Source: Bacteroidota bacterium (GTDB lineage Bacteria; Bacteroidota; Bacteroidia; Bacteroidales; GCA-2748055). From it: a stretch of DNA of 52,440 nt. A model generated the notes under the pieces. The model did not search any database. It was given only the letters and a program-made list of their open reading frames with translations, and had not been told where the DNA came from. The stretch is taken from NCBI GenBank assembly GCA_002748055.1, contig PDRI01000095.1, forward strand, positions 67,081-119,520, given 5' to 3'. Position numbers and translations under genes: made by a program. Below, piece by piece: positions 27,976 through 36,634 of this stretch (position 1 is the first letter of the stretch; each line of letters opens with the position of its first letter).

Positions 27976-30495
27976 TCAACGTTTTATAAACTTCAGGAAA
28001 TGGTCCTGGCTGCCCGATTCGATCCGGATAAAGTAAAGGCCTTCCCCCAGGTCCGACAGGTCGATGGCTGCCCGCTCCGAATACAAACCGCTGAAAAGGC
28101 AACGTCCGGAAATATCGTAGAGGCTGAGACCCGAATTCAGGGGCAGAGGTTCAACATACAGGACCTCCCCGGCCGGATTCGGGAAAACCCGGAAAGATCT
28201 TGCATCCTCCGCTTTCTCCGGCCCGGCTGACACAATCCCCAGGCTTTCTCCCAGGCTGATCCCGGCTTCTCCCCGTGTATGGATTGTGTCGATCTCTCCG
28301 GCACTGAGCAGCCGGTCCCAGATCGCAAAATCATCGATGCTGCCCAGGGCTTCCCCGCGTTCGGTTTCGCCCATCTGGTCCATGCCCAGTTCAAACGATC
28401 CCGTGATACTCGCCTGTTCCTCCCCGTTCACATAAAGGGTAAGTTGCTCGTCGTCGGAGGTGATCACCAGATGGGTCCAGGTATTCAGGGGAACCACATA
28501 GCCGAAAGAATGGTCTTTCACCTTGTACTTGGTATATCCCACTTCTGAGTCGGTGTCCCATTGTTCGATCCTGAGGGACACCCTGCTGTTGCCAATCAGA
28601 TGGGTGGCCAAATGGTTTTTGCTGCGCAAAACCCAGACCGATACAGTCCACGGCGGAGGAATGCTGTCACTGAAGATGTCTATCGTCTGACGGTTTTTTG
28701 TAAACGAAATTCCCCGCCCGATTTTTCCATCCACGTAAGTCATTTCAGAGGATGGCTGGCCGTGAAGAGCATTTCCGGACAGATCCCGGGTGTGGCCTTC
28801 AAAAGGCCAGTAAGCCACCAGGGTCCCGGAACTAAAGTCCCTGATATACAGAATAACCCAGGTGGTATCTCCGCAATATAAAGCATCACAGGCAAGATAG
28901 CTGAATGAATCCACTCCACTGAAACCTTCCTCGGGGCTATAGCTAAAAGAACCGTCGGAACTCAAATCCAGGCTACCGCGGAATGTGCTGTCGGCCAGGG
29001 TGGCATGCAGGGTGTCCATGTTGAGATCACTGTCGTTCGACAGCACTCCTTCCAGGGCTGTCACGTGAAGGACCTCACCACTCTTCACCCGAAAGACATC
29101 GGGTTCCGATACCGGGGGGGCTTCCTCGATAACATCTATTTTCACGATGGCCACGTTGCTCTGGGCAGAGTCATCTAAGGCCACGTAGCGGAAACTGTCC
29201 AGGCCAACGAAACCCGCATCGGGCTGATAGCTAAAGCTGCCTTCCGGAGAAAGATCAAGCCTGCCATGAGCTGTACTGTCGACAAGTTGCGCACGAAGGG
29301 TGTCCTCGTTGTAATCGTAATCGTTGCTCAGAATACCATTTGCAGCACTCAGCCGGAACAGCCTTCCGGAGGTTGTTACAAAGGAATCGTTTTCTGCCAC
29401 CGGAGGGTATTCAATTCCTGCAACGGCCTCGGCCCATGGCGACTGGTCCAGGTTCAGATCGACAAATGCGGTGCCAGGGGGTGCTTCGCCCACTTCAGCC
29501 CAGGACCTGCCCTGGAACCAGTGATCGAAGTACCCTCCAATAGAATGGATCGCGATCCTTTCATAAGAAAGGTAGTTCAGGAAGGAAAGCTCGACCGTAT
29601 CCATATCGCCTTCCAGTTGATTGAAACGGGTAAGATCGTCTTCCGCCTGGATTTCATCGGCATAGGTTTCCAAAATCGCGCTGGGCCACTGACCGACGAT
29701 GTCGTTGGTTTCCACACCCAGAACCACCCGCTGGTCGCCCTCAATCTCATCGGCCCACTGAAGAATTCGTTCACCCCACAACTTGAAACTGTTCCTGTTG
29801 CTGGTATAGTTCATTACCGTGGCGTGCTTGCACTGCGTGAGGTAGTGGTAGGCCACAAAGTTGTTCGTTCCGTTGTAATCAACCTTTGTAGTATGAATCC
29901 AGCCGGGTCTGAGTGCAGCCGAATGCAGGAGAGGCCTTGCTCCTTCGGCGATCAGGGTGTCGTTCCAGTCTTCGGCCCGGTCGTTTGCGGCCTTGCAGTA
30001 TTCCAGGTAGGGGACCAACAACTCGTTCAGTTTCGGTTCATTGTCGTTTTGCATACCATGCAGACCGGCATGGGGATACTTCCTGTTGAAGGCCGCTGCG
30101 GCATCCATGACCTTTCGTGCATGTTCGATGTGTTCATCGCTATCCGGATCGCCCAGGTAATTCAGGCCGTTTACGTCATCCCAGAAATAGTAACAGCCCC
30201 AGACCTTAATGCCCGCTGCATTGGCCTTTTCAATAAAGGCTGCCAGTCCCGCCTCATCATTGATTCGGATATCCCCGCCCCAGTAGTACTCTGCGATCCA
30301 CATATAAATCTCGTTGATGGATTTATTCCTGCAGAAATCAATGATCAGATCCTGGTTCTGTTGGTATCCTTTCCAGCTCCAGATGGCTCTCCGGACCGGT
30401 TTATCGAGTAAATCCCATTCCTTGTGGGCTGTATTCTGCGCCTGCAAAGCAATGCTGGCAAAAAGGACCAGGCAACTGAGCAATTTCATTTTCAT
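27976..30495 (-). CDS. Large T9SS protein: unrecognised barrel-like domain, two cadherin-like repeats, LamG domain
   Basis: 839 residues with a signal peptide (to SIALQAQ). Residues about 22-355 look like an alpha/beta barrel with possible glycosidase character: RAIWSWKGYQ, INEIYMWIAEYYWGGDI, GIKVWGCYYFWDD, the acidic GLHGMQNDNEPKLNELL and VVLGVETNDIVGQWPSA. I cannot assign a CAZy family. Two ~90-residue repeats follow, each with LSND-D-N-DTL-A-L-DST--G-LDLS--GSFSY-P--GF-G-DSF-Y-A, a calcium-binding cadherin-like type. A LamG/concanavalin-like domain (about 560-735, LVAYWPFEGHTRDLSGNALH, WTHLVITSDDEQLTLYVNGE) and a T9SS tail (FRVFPNPAGEVLYVEPL) end the protein. It lies 214 bases upstream of SusC 2 on the same strand. 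Probably a surface-exposed enzyme of the locus. Confidence 0.7.
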   Translation of the reverse strand: MKMKLLSCLVLFASIALQAQNTAHKEWDLLDKPVRRAIWSWKGYQQNQDLIIDFCRNKSINEIYMWIAEYYWGGDIRINDEAGLAAFIEKANAAGIKVWGCYYFWDDVNGLNYLGDPDSDEHIEHARKVMDAAAAFNRKYPHAGLHGMQNDNEPKLNELLVPYLEYCKAANDRAEDWNDTLIAEGARPLLHSAALRPGWIHTTKVDYNGTNNFVAYHYLTQCKHATVMNYTSNRNSFKLWGERILQWADEIEGDQRVVLGVETNDIVGQWPSAILETYADEIQAEDDLTRFNQLEGDMDTVELSFLNYLSYERIAIHSIGGYFDHWFQGRSWAEVGEAPPGTAFVDLNLDQSPWAEAVAGIEYPPVAENDSFVTTSGRLFRLSAANGILSNDYDYNEDTLRAQLVDSTAHGRLDLSPEGSFSYQPDAGFVGLDSFRYVALDDSAQSNVAIVKIDVIEEAPPVSEPDVFRVKSGEVLHVTALEGVLSNDSDLNMDTLHATLADSTFRGSLDLSSDGSFSYSPEEGFSGVDSFSYLACDALYCGDTTWVILYIRDFSSGTLVAYWPFEGHTRDLSGNALHGQPSSEMTYVDGKIGRGISFTKNRQTIDIFSDSIPPPWTVSVWVLRSKNHLATHLIGNSRVSLRIEQWDTDSEVGYTKYKVKDHSFGYVVPLNTWTHLVITSDDEQLTLYVNGEEQASITGSFELGMDQMGETERGEALGSIDDFAIWDRLLSAGEIDTIHTRGEAGISLGESLGIVSAGPEKAEDARSFRVFPNPAGEVLYVEPLPLNSGLSLYDISGRCLFSGLYSERAAIDLSDLGEGLYFIRIESGSQDHFLKFIKR

Positions 30496-30840
30496 TGTCG
30501 GTGTATTTAGAAACGATTTACAACTCTTTTTCTCTCCTCCAGGGGATGAATCGACAGGCTCAGATGCATTCCGGTTCGCTCTTCCAGTCCTTCCTGATTG
30601 CCTATCCTGGCCGATGGACTATTCTCTGTCGTTTTGAAGAAATGCGACAGAGATTTGCCACTAATTTAAAAAATAGCAAATCCATTTCAAAAGAAAACCC
30701 TGATTGTGTTCGTGCACACATACAGTTCCAGGCACTTCTCATCGAATGCCCGAACCAGGGAGAAAACGCCCCCCCCCCGCCGGGCCTGAGCTAGTCATCA
30801 GCGGGGATAGCCCCTGCGAGCTGCAGGCAGGCAAGGCAGC
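30496..30840. other. Gene-free stretch with a 10-C homopolymer
   Basis: No convincing coding sequence is seen between the T9SS protein start and the WbsX-like fragment. It contains a run of ten C at 30769-30778. The segment ATTTCAAAAGAAAACCCT near 30683 resembles bases near 34065, just upstream of the intact WbsX-like gene, which may be another trace of the same duplicated unit or chance. Confidence 0.5.
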
Positions 30841-31000
30841 GCAAAAGAACATGCCGACAGCCATCCCGATCAACCAAGGCTGATCACCATCAATGCATGG
30901 AAAGAATGGGGCGAGGGAAGCCAGCTCCTACCCGACTGTAAATCGATTTCACTACCTGGATGCGCCCATAGAGGCGGTGATGGGTTCGAAGCAGTGTTGA
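30841..31000 (+). pseudogene. Decayed 3' fragment of a WbsX/GH99-like gene
   Basis: These bases align with the end of the intact WbsX-like gene (about 35139-35288), at roughly nine identical bases in ten over the first 95. The translation AKEHADSHPDQPRLITINAW, then KEWGEGSQLLPD, preserves the family signature. After LLPD a two-base deletion shifts the frame (GACTGTAAATCG against GACATGCTGAATCG), although the nucleotide match continues through ACCTGGATGC and beyond. No upstream part of the gene is present, so this is a truncated, frameshifted remnant of a paralogous copy. It lies on the same strand as the intact copy 4.3 kb away. Confidence 0.85.
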
Positions 31001-31027
31001 ACCGTAATTGCATCAGACCGAAAAGGC

Positions 31028-31846
31028 TTACCCGGTCTGTTTATAGTCTTTTACGATTTCGTTGACGCCATGCAAGACATAATGCGGATGATAAGCAAAT
31101 TCACTGATGGTTTGCTTGTTCGAAATACCAGATAATACAAGACATGTGTCTATTTCAGCTTCAATGCCTGCAACAATATCGGTATCCATCCGGTCACCGA
31201 TGATTATGGTTTCCTCGCGCCGAACACCAAGCTTTTTCAAAGCAATTCGCATCATTAATGGATTTGGCTTACCTACAAAGTAGGCCTGTTTCCCTGTGGC
31301 CAGTTCAATGGGGGAAATAAGCGCTTTGGTAGCCGGAGCGATCCCGTTCTCTATCGGGCCGTTCAAATCGGGGTTTGTACCTACCAGCTTGGCACCCTGG
31401 TTCACCAGGTTTACAGCCTTTTCAATCATTTCGTAACTGTATGAACGGGTTTCCCCCATCACCACGTAATCCGGATCGATGTTGTTACTTGAATAGCCGA
31501 CATTGTAGAGCGCATTAATCAGTCCGGCCTCCCCGATGATATAGGCGCTGCCATTGGGTTTTTGATTTTGAAGAAAAGAAGCGGTTGCCAGGGCACTGGT
31601 GTAAAAGTGCTCCGCGCTAACATCAAGCCCCATGCGGGATAGCTTTCCCTGAAGCTCCCGAATGGTTCTTTCACTGGAGTTGGTCAGAAAAACAAACTTT
31701 TTATGTTCATTTTTTAACCACGATACAAATTCTACTACACCTTCAAGAATCTTATTCCCGTGATAAATCACACCGTCCATATCACAAATGAATCCGGACT
31801 TGTTTCGTATTTTTTCTATGACTGACTTTCTGACCATCTGAATCAA
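31028..31846 (-). CDS. NagD-type HAD-superfamily (IIA) phosphatase
   Basis: A 272-residue cytoplasmic phosphatase of the HAD-IIA group, which dephosphorylates nucleotide or sugar phosphates. The four HAD motifs are present: FICDMDGVIYHG (Asp22, Asp24), VFLTNSSERT (motif II), the Lys in FVGKPNPLMM (Lys193), and IIIGDRMDTDI (Asp218, Asp223). The cap domain of the NagD type lies between motifs II and III. Met4 (31837) is an alternative start. It has no obvious functional link to neighbours; decayed gene fragments flank it on both sides. The substrate cannot be predicted. Confidence 0.9.
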   Translation of the reverse strand: MIQMVRKSVIEKIRNKSGFICDMDGVIYHGNKILEGVVEFVSWLKNEHKKFVFLTNSSERTIRELQGKLSRMGLDVSAEHFYTSALATASFLQNQKPNGSAYIIGEAGLINALYNVGYSSNNIDPDYVVMGETRSYSYEMIEKAVNLVNQGAKLVGTNPDLNGPIENGIAPATKALISPIELATGKQAYFVGKPNPLMMRIALKKLGVRREETIIIGDRMDTDIVAGIEAEIDTCLVLSGISNKQTISEFAYHPHYVLHGVNEIVKDYKQTG

Positions 31847-32106
31847 TTAATTGCGTTTTACGTATGAAATTAGTCCTGCCCGATTGGGTGCAAAAGTGAA
31901 GGGCGCTCTCCGGAGCTTTTCCCTGCATGTTTCCGTTTGATTCTTACAACAGCGCCAAAACGACATACGCAAAAATAAGGAATTAGAATTTTATTGGACT
32001 GCCGGGCTATCAGATCGGGCTTCAAACGAGGCGACAATAGTCCGGGAAAAAGCTGTTATGGAAATAAACAGGGCAAACATACAAAGCATTCATGCATACG
32101 GGAATT
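31847..32106. other. Intergenic sequence upstream of the NagD-type gene
   Basis: No convincing gene here. The part next to the phosphatase start presumably holds its promoter; on the minus strand the bases near 31880 read ACTAATTTCA, a weak -7-like match. Short open frames in this stretch lack start context and family resemblance. Confidence 0.4.
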
Positions 32107-32340
32107 TCATGTGGAAGGTGCTGAATAGTAGGGGCGCATGAACAGTTGATCGAGCGGCAAGTTAAAGCCACTTGCCGGCGATGCCCGGTTGAACTCCACT
32201 CCCGACTGCGCTTCAATATACTGTCCGCCAGTGTGGGTCAGCAGGCCTTCCCGGATAACCCCCGATCTTAGCGGTGACCAGAACCATGTCCTTTTTCCCG
32301 GGGCATCACTTTCACTCAATCGCACTGAAAGGCTGTAACT
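32107..32340 (-). pseudogene. Fragment resembling a DUF5107-type protein
   Basis: On the minus strand an open frame runs from a stop at 32341-32343 to a stop at 32107-32109. Its translation contains TWFWSPLRSGVIREGLLTHT followed by GGQYIEAQSGVEFNRASPAS. This resembles, from memory, the GQY-E-QSG-LFNQ core of DUF5107 domains, which occur in large Bacteroidota glycan-related proteins with C-terminal TPR repeats. There is no ATG and the family's long N- and C-terminal parts are missing, so I read it as a relic. It could be chance; the alignment is by eye. Confidence 0.45.
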
Positions 32341-32445
32341 TTAAGCAGATAAAGGGCTTACCTTGGAGGCGATCAAAAGCTTTAGCTTAATCCGCATAGA
32401 ACCATGATTCCGGTATTCCCAAGCCCCCAAAAAATTATAAATTAC

Positions 32446-32453
32446 TATCTTTG
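32446..32453 (+). promoter_or_regulatory. Candidate Bacteroidota -7 element (TATCTTTG)
   Basis: TATCTTTG matches the TAnnTTTG consensus exactly and lies 160 bases upstream of the arylsulfotransferase-like gene in an otherwise gene-free 270-base stretch (32344-32612). No clear -33 TTTG is present at the standard spacing. Confidence 0.35.
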
Positions 32454-32612
32454 AAGGAGGTAGCAGGGATGGTGCAGTCCGGACAAGGGGGGGCACACAT
32501 CCCTGAAAGCGCAGACAGCCTGCGGGCATCCGCCCCCATAATGTAAAGCAAAATTGTCTGATGCGGTAAACTTAATCAGCGTGATTCTGATCTGTCATCA
32601 AATCGAAAAAGA

Positions 32613-34001
32613 ATGAAACACCATAGAGGCTTACTTTCGATTTTACTGCTGGTGTTTCTTTCCGCTGGAGCCCTCTCATGCCGAAAGAATACGGTTGGTG
32701 TGCTTTTGAATAAGCGGGCGACTGTAGACGGATATACCCTTTTCAGCGTATTTGACAAAACTTACCTGATCAACAATGATGGCAAGCTTGTACACCAGTG
32801 GGAAAGTCACTACAGTGTGGGGCAATCGGTTTATCTGCTCGAGAATGGAAATCTGTTAAGGGCTGCAGAATTGCCTGGTGAGAGTCGTTTTACGATGCCA
32901 AGTGTTGGCGGAAGAGCAGAGATGTTTGACTGGAATGGCCATTTGATCTGGGAGTATACCTATTCAAATGCAACCGCCACCCAACATCATGACCTCTTCC
33001 CCATGCCCAATGGAAACATATTGATTCTGGCCATAGAGGTAATGGATGAGGCAGAGGCCGTTCAATTGGGAAGAAAGCTGCTGACTCCACCCGCCATGCA
33101 GTTATACAATGAACAGATTCTGGAACTCAGACCAACGGGGCCAAATGGAGCCGAAGTCGTTTGGGAATGGAATGTGAAGGATCATCTGATCCAGGATGTT
33201 GATGAGACGAAGGACAATTATGGTGAAATCAGCCAAAACCCTCAACGCCTCAATATAAATTATACAGGAACATCCTCAGAGGGAGCCAACTGGATTCATT
33301 TTAACTCGGTGCAGTACAATGCAGAATTGGATCAAATCGCGCTCACCAGCAAGCATCTGGGCGAAATTTACATCATTGATCATTCAACCACAACTGCAGA
33401 AGCTGCAACAAGTGCAGGAGGAATCTATCAGAAGGGAGGCGATTTCTTATATCGATGGGGAAATCCCGCTGCATATCAAAAGGGAACAATTGACGACCAA
33501 AAGCTTTTTGGTGCGCACTACGCCCATTGGATTGGAAAGGGACTGAAAGATGAGGGCAAAATAATTGTGTTCAATAACCGTGAACATCGTGAAAAGGAGT
33601 ATTCCGAGGTTTTGATTATTGCCCCCCCGACTTCTGAACCAGGGATCTACACCCGTTTAGCCAATGCTTCCTATGGCCCGGAAAAAGCGGATTATACTTA
33701 TGGAGGGCCTGCTAACACTGATTTCTTCTCACCTTTCAAATCAAGTGCTCAGCGATTGCCTGGGGGGCATATACTCATCTGCGAAGGGGAATCCGGACAT
33801 TTTTTTGAAATAGACGAAAATGATAAGCCTGTTTGGGAGTACCAAAGCCCAGTTGGCGAATCAAAGCTATTGCATCAGGGCGATGATCCGGGCAATCACA
33901 AGACCATAGTATTCAGAGCAATCAAGTATCCCATAAACTATAAAGCATTTGAGGGAAAGGATATGACCCCGGGACAGCCCATTGAAAAACCTCGTTTGTG
34001 A
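32613..34001 (+). CDS. Arylsulfotransferase (ASST)-family lipoprotein
   Basis: 462 residues, lipoprotein leader with Cys23 (SAGALSCRKN). The body has blade-like repeats of a beta-propeller: SVYLLENGNLLRA, RAEMFDWNGHLIWEY, HHDLFPMPNGNILILA, LRPTGPNGAEVVWEW and SAQRLPGGHILICEGESGHF. Conserved His residues in TQHHDLFP (125-126), WIHFNSVQY (229) and FGAHYAHWI (302, 305) sit where ASST-type enzymes carry theirs. PAPS-independent arylsulfotransferases move sulfate between phenolic acceptors; many Bacteroidota relatives are uncharacterised. The WbsX-like lipoprotein follows within 100 bases on the same strand, so the two may be co-transcribed. Family assignment is good, activity is inferred. Confidence 0.75.
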   Translation: MKHHRGLLSILLLVFLSAGALSCRKNTVGVLLNKRATVDGYTLFSVFDKTYLINNDGKLVHQWESHYSVGQSVYLLENGNLLRAAELPGESRFTMPSVGGRAEMFDWNGHLIWEYTYSNATATQHHDLFPMPNGNILILAIEVMDEAEAVQLGRKLLTPPAMQLYNEQILELRPTGPNGAEVVWEWNVKDHLIQDVDETKDNYGEISQNPQRLNINYTGTSSEGANWIHFNSVQYNAELDQIALTSKHLGEIYIIDHSTTTAEAATSAGGIYQKGGDFLYRWGNPAAYQKGTIDDQKLFGAHYAHWIGKGLKDEGKIIVFNNREHREKEYSEVLIIAPPTSEPGIYTRLANASYGPEKADYTYGGPANTDFFSPFKSSAQRLPGGHILICEGESGHFFEIDENDKPVWEYQSPVGESKLLHQGDDPGNHKTIVFRAIKYPINYKAFEGKDMTPGQPIEKPRL

Positions 34002-34097
34002 AGCAGAATCATGTTGAAAAAAGGTTCTAAGGTTGTTTCGTTAAAATCAGTGAATAACAACCCCATTTCAAAAGAAAGCCCTAAACAAACACCCGCC

Positions 34098-35288
34098 ATG
34101 AAAAAACAACAGCTCATAGCCCTGGCCTTGCTTTGTGCAACAGCCTCCTGCCGCCTAAAACCCACAAACGAGAGTGAACCATCCACCGGGAAAAACCCTT
34201 ACGACTATTTTGTAGCTGCTTATGTCTGGCCTTCGTGCCACCACGACGAACGCTTTGGGGATCTGCTCTGGCCCGAAGGGCTGGGCGAATGGGAAGTCAT
34301 CAAAAAGGGCAATCCCCGTTTCGAGGGGCATTACCAGCCACGTTTCCCCCTGTGGGGCTATGAAATGGACAATGACCCCCGGGTAGTGGAGAGATGGATC
34401 GATGTTGCGGTGGAACACGGGGTCAATGTCTTTGTCTACGATTGGTATTGGTTCGATGGCGGCCCATTTCTGGAAAGCGCCCTGAACGACGGCTTTCTGA
34501 AAGCAAAAAACAATGCAGAGATGCAGTTCTATATCATGTGGGCCAACCACGATGTAAAGCGGAACTACTGGAATGTGCATAAATATAAGGACGATACCTC
34601 CCTGCTCTGGGACGGGGCCGTAGGCTGGGAAGACTTTAAAACAATCGTTGACAGGGTCATCAGGCAGTATTTCAAACAGCCCAATTACTTTAAAATTGAA
34701 GGCAAGCCGGTAGTCTCCATATTCAGTGTGGAAAACCTTGTGGAAGGACTGGGAGGCGTGGAAGAAAGCCGCAAAGCCCTGGACTATTTCAGAGAGGAGG
34801 TGAAAAAAGCCGGATTCCCCGGATTGCATATTCAGCAGAACCAGGGAGGAGGCCCGGTGTTGTCGGAGCAGGAGGCCCGACAGTATGCCGATCGGGTCAA
34901 AAAACTGGGATTCAACAGCGTGGCCATGTATAACATGGGCGGGCTTAATGAGGACTACCTGGTTTACGGGGCAAACTCAATGAAGATCAGGGCTCAGCTG
35001 GATGCGGCCCTGGATGTGCCATTCTTCCCCTGTGTTTCGATTGGCTGGGATGACACCCCACGCTTCCCCGCAAAAGGAATCAGGGATGTTGTCCATTACC
35101 ACAACTCTCCGGAAAGCTTTGCAGCCTTGCTCACCAAAGCAAAAGAATATGCCGACTGCCATCCCGATCAACCGAAGCTAATCACCATCAATGCATGGAA
35201 TGAATGGGTCGAGGGAAGCTACCTCCTACCCGACATGCTGAATCGATTTCAATACCTGGATGCAGTCAAAGAGGTCATGAAACCATGA
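34098..35288 (+). CDS. WbsX/GH99-like lipoprotein
   Basis: An in-frame ATG at 34011 exists, but the Met at 34098 begins a clean lipoprotein signal, MKKQQLIALALLCATASC, so it is chosen (396 residues). The protein matches the WbsX (Glyco_tran_WbsX, GH99-like) family: YVWPSCHHDERFGDLLWPEG, GYEMDNDPRVVERWIDVAVE, VNVFVYDWYWFDGGPFLE, FYIMWANHDVK, and the diagnostic TINAWNEWVEGSYLLPD near residue 365. Members are linked to polysaccharide or glycan processing, and the fold resembles GH99 endo-mannosidases. Lipidation puts it on the cell envelope. A truncated paralogue lies at 30841-31000. Confidence 0.8.
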   Translation: MKKQQLIALALLCATASCRLKPTNESEPSTGKNPYDYFVAAYVWPSCHHDERFGDLLWPEGLGEWEVIKKGNPRFEGHYQPRFPLWGYEMDNDPRVVERWIDVAVEHGVNVFVYDWYWFDGGPFLESALNDGFLKAKNNAEMQFYIMWANHDVKRNYWNVHKYKDDTSLLWDGAVGWEDFKTIVDRVIRQYFKQPNYFKIEGKPVVSIFSVENLVEGLGGVEESRKALDYFREEVKKAGFPGLHIQQNQGGGPVLSEQEARQYADRVKKLGFNSVAMYNMGGLNEDYLVYGANSMKIRAQLDAALDVPFFPCVSIGWDDTPRFPAKGIRDVVHYHNSPESFAALLTKAKEYADCHPDQPKLITINAWNEWVEGSYLLPDMLNRFQYLDAVKEVMKP

Positions 35289-35365
35289 TCATCCAGGCCT
35301 TCAGCCCAGCGAAAACACATACTGCAGCAGGGAAGAGTGAATGCGGGACAGGGAAAGAAGCAGGG

Positions 35366-36634
35366 CTAATCAAAGAATCTGTTCTGGAAAAAATTCACGG
35401 CAATGAACCCGTAGAGTCCGCAAACCGCTACGATCAGCAGATCGGTCAGGTTGTTGCGCAGCCTCAGGCCGGTCTTCCGGATGATGAAAAACTGAATGAC
35501 CAGCAACAGCAGATGTAAAAACAGGAAGTTAAAGCCCCTGGTCCTTTCCACATAGAGATTCAAAAAACGACTGTTTCCCCTTGCCAGGCCGATCTCGGCG
35601 GGAAACAGGAAGCCGGCTATACGGCCCTGAATGCTTTCGGCCCGCGGACGCCAGTGTTCTTCATACTCATCCACCTTGCGGTAGAGGCTGTCGAGGGCAA
35701 CAACCTTTATGTATGCTTGGCGGCGCATGCTCAGGGTATAGTTGAACATATTGCCGAAGATGCGCAACTCATCGGTCTCGGGAACCAGCCCATCGAGGGG
35801 CAGGCGGACAAATTCATAATCGTCCTGGCTAAGGATCCAGACCGAGTTATCCGCGGAAATCAGGTAGCAATAGTACTTCTTGTCGGGGAAATCGACGCAG
35901 GCAATGTGCTTAAAGGGAAGGCCCTTTGGCGGGCTTATCTTCCTCACTGAGGGTGCGGCCCCGATCATCTTGACATGAAAGAGCTCGTTTTGGCTGTCGA
36001 CGATAAAGTAGCCTTCGTCGCAGGATTTTCGGGTGGTGGGCAAACCCGCAACCATCGTTGCCGGAAACTGAAAAGACTGCTTATTCAGGGCTTCGGTAAA
36101 GGCCTGGCTCTTGGCTTCGTTCAGCGTATTCGATTCCGCATCAATAAATTCCATACGTGCATCAATCCGGAAATAATCATCCGGCAACTCCAGCCTGGCC
36201 CTTCCCGACGCCGACTCAAACATCGGATAGAGGCCGGGCTTCGGGCTCCGCATATCGGATGGTCGGTACCTGAACGATGAGCGGGCCTCGGCAATGGCCT
36301 GCATCTCCATGGCTTTGCCATGCAGGCTGTCGGGCATGCTTCCTGAAACAAAGAGCTGGCGGGCAAAAAAGAGGGGAAGCTTCTTCTCGTAGTCCTCACG
36401 GGTATATACAGTCCCCTTCCTGTCGGTGCGGACCACCTCCCCCTTCAGGTGCCGGAGTATGATGAAATCGTTCTCCGAGGCGCTGTAAAGGATGAAGGGG
36501 GCTGAAACCGGCTTTTCGAAAGCCAGCCAGTACAAGGCCGGAAGGCTCACCGCCGCTGCGAGGACAGTCATCAGCACCAACATATATCTACTCATCTTGC
36601 TCATCGTGCATCTCCTATAAGCATGGGGGTTCAT
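35366..36634 (-). CDS. DUF4857-like inner-membrane protein
   Basis: 422 residues. One N-terminal membrane helix (YMLVLMTVLAAAVSLPALYW) precedes a large extracytoplasmic region of about 310 residues, then two or three C-terminal helices (FLFLHLLLLVIQFFII, LTDLLIVAVCGLYGFIAVNFF). The start is chosen at the ATG that overlaps the permease stop (TAATG); Met11 and Met14 are possible internal starts. The segment FILYSASENDFIILRHLKGE and the architecture match my recollection of DUF4857 proteins, which occur beside ABC transporters in Bacteroidota. The function is unknown. The position after the permease suggests it works with the ABC pair, perhaps linking it to the outer-membrane components. Confidence 0.7.
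   Translation of the reverse strand: MNPHAYRRCTMSKMSRYMLVLMTVLAAAVSLPALYWLAFEKPVSAPFILYSASENDFIILRHLKGEVVRTDRKGTVYTREDYEKKLPLFFARQLFVSGSMPDSLHGKAMEMQAIAEARSSFRYRPSDMRSPKPGLYPMFESASGRARLELPDDYFRIDARMEFIDAESNTLNEAKSQAFTEALNKQSFQFPATMVAGLPTTRKSCDEGYFIVDSQNELFHVKMIGAAPSVRKISPPKGLPFKHIACVDFPDKKYYCYLISADNSVWILSQDDYEFVRLPLDGLVPETDELRIFGNMFNYTLSMRRQAYIKVVALDSLYRKVDEYEEHWRPRAESIQGRIAGFLFPAEIGLARGNSRFLNLYVERTRGFNFLFLHLLLLVIQFFIIRKTGLRLRNNLTDLLIVAVCGLYGFIAVNFFQNRFFD

Noticed and set aside
29266..30411. 381-codon plus-strand open frame
   Set aside because: It is antisense to the T9SS protein at 27976-30495, which has a signal peptide, repeats and a sorting domain.
30769..30778. Run of ten C as a phase-variation tract
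   Set aside because: It lies in a gene-free stretch, not in a coding frame or promoter spacer that I can identify.
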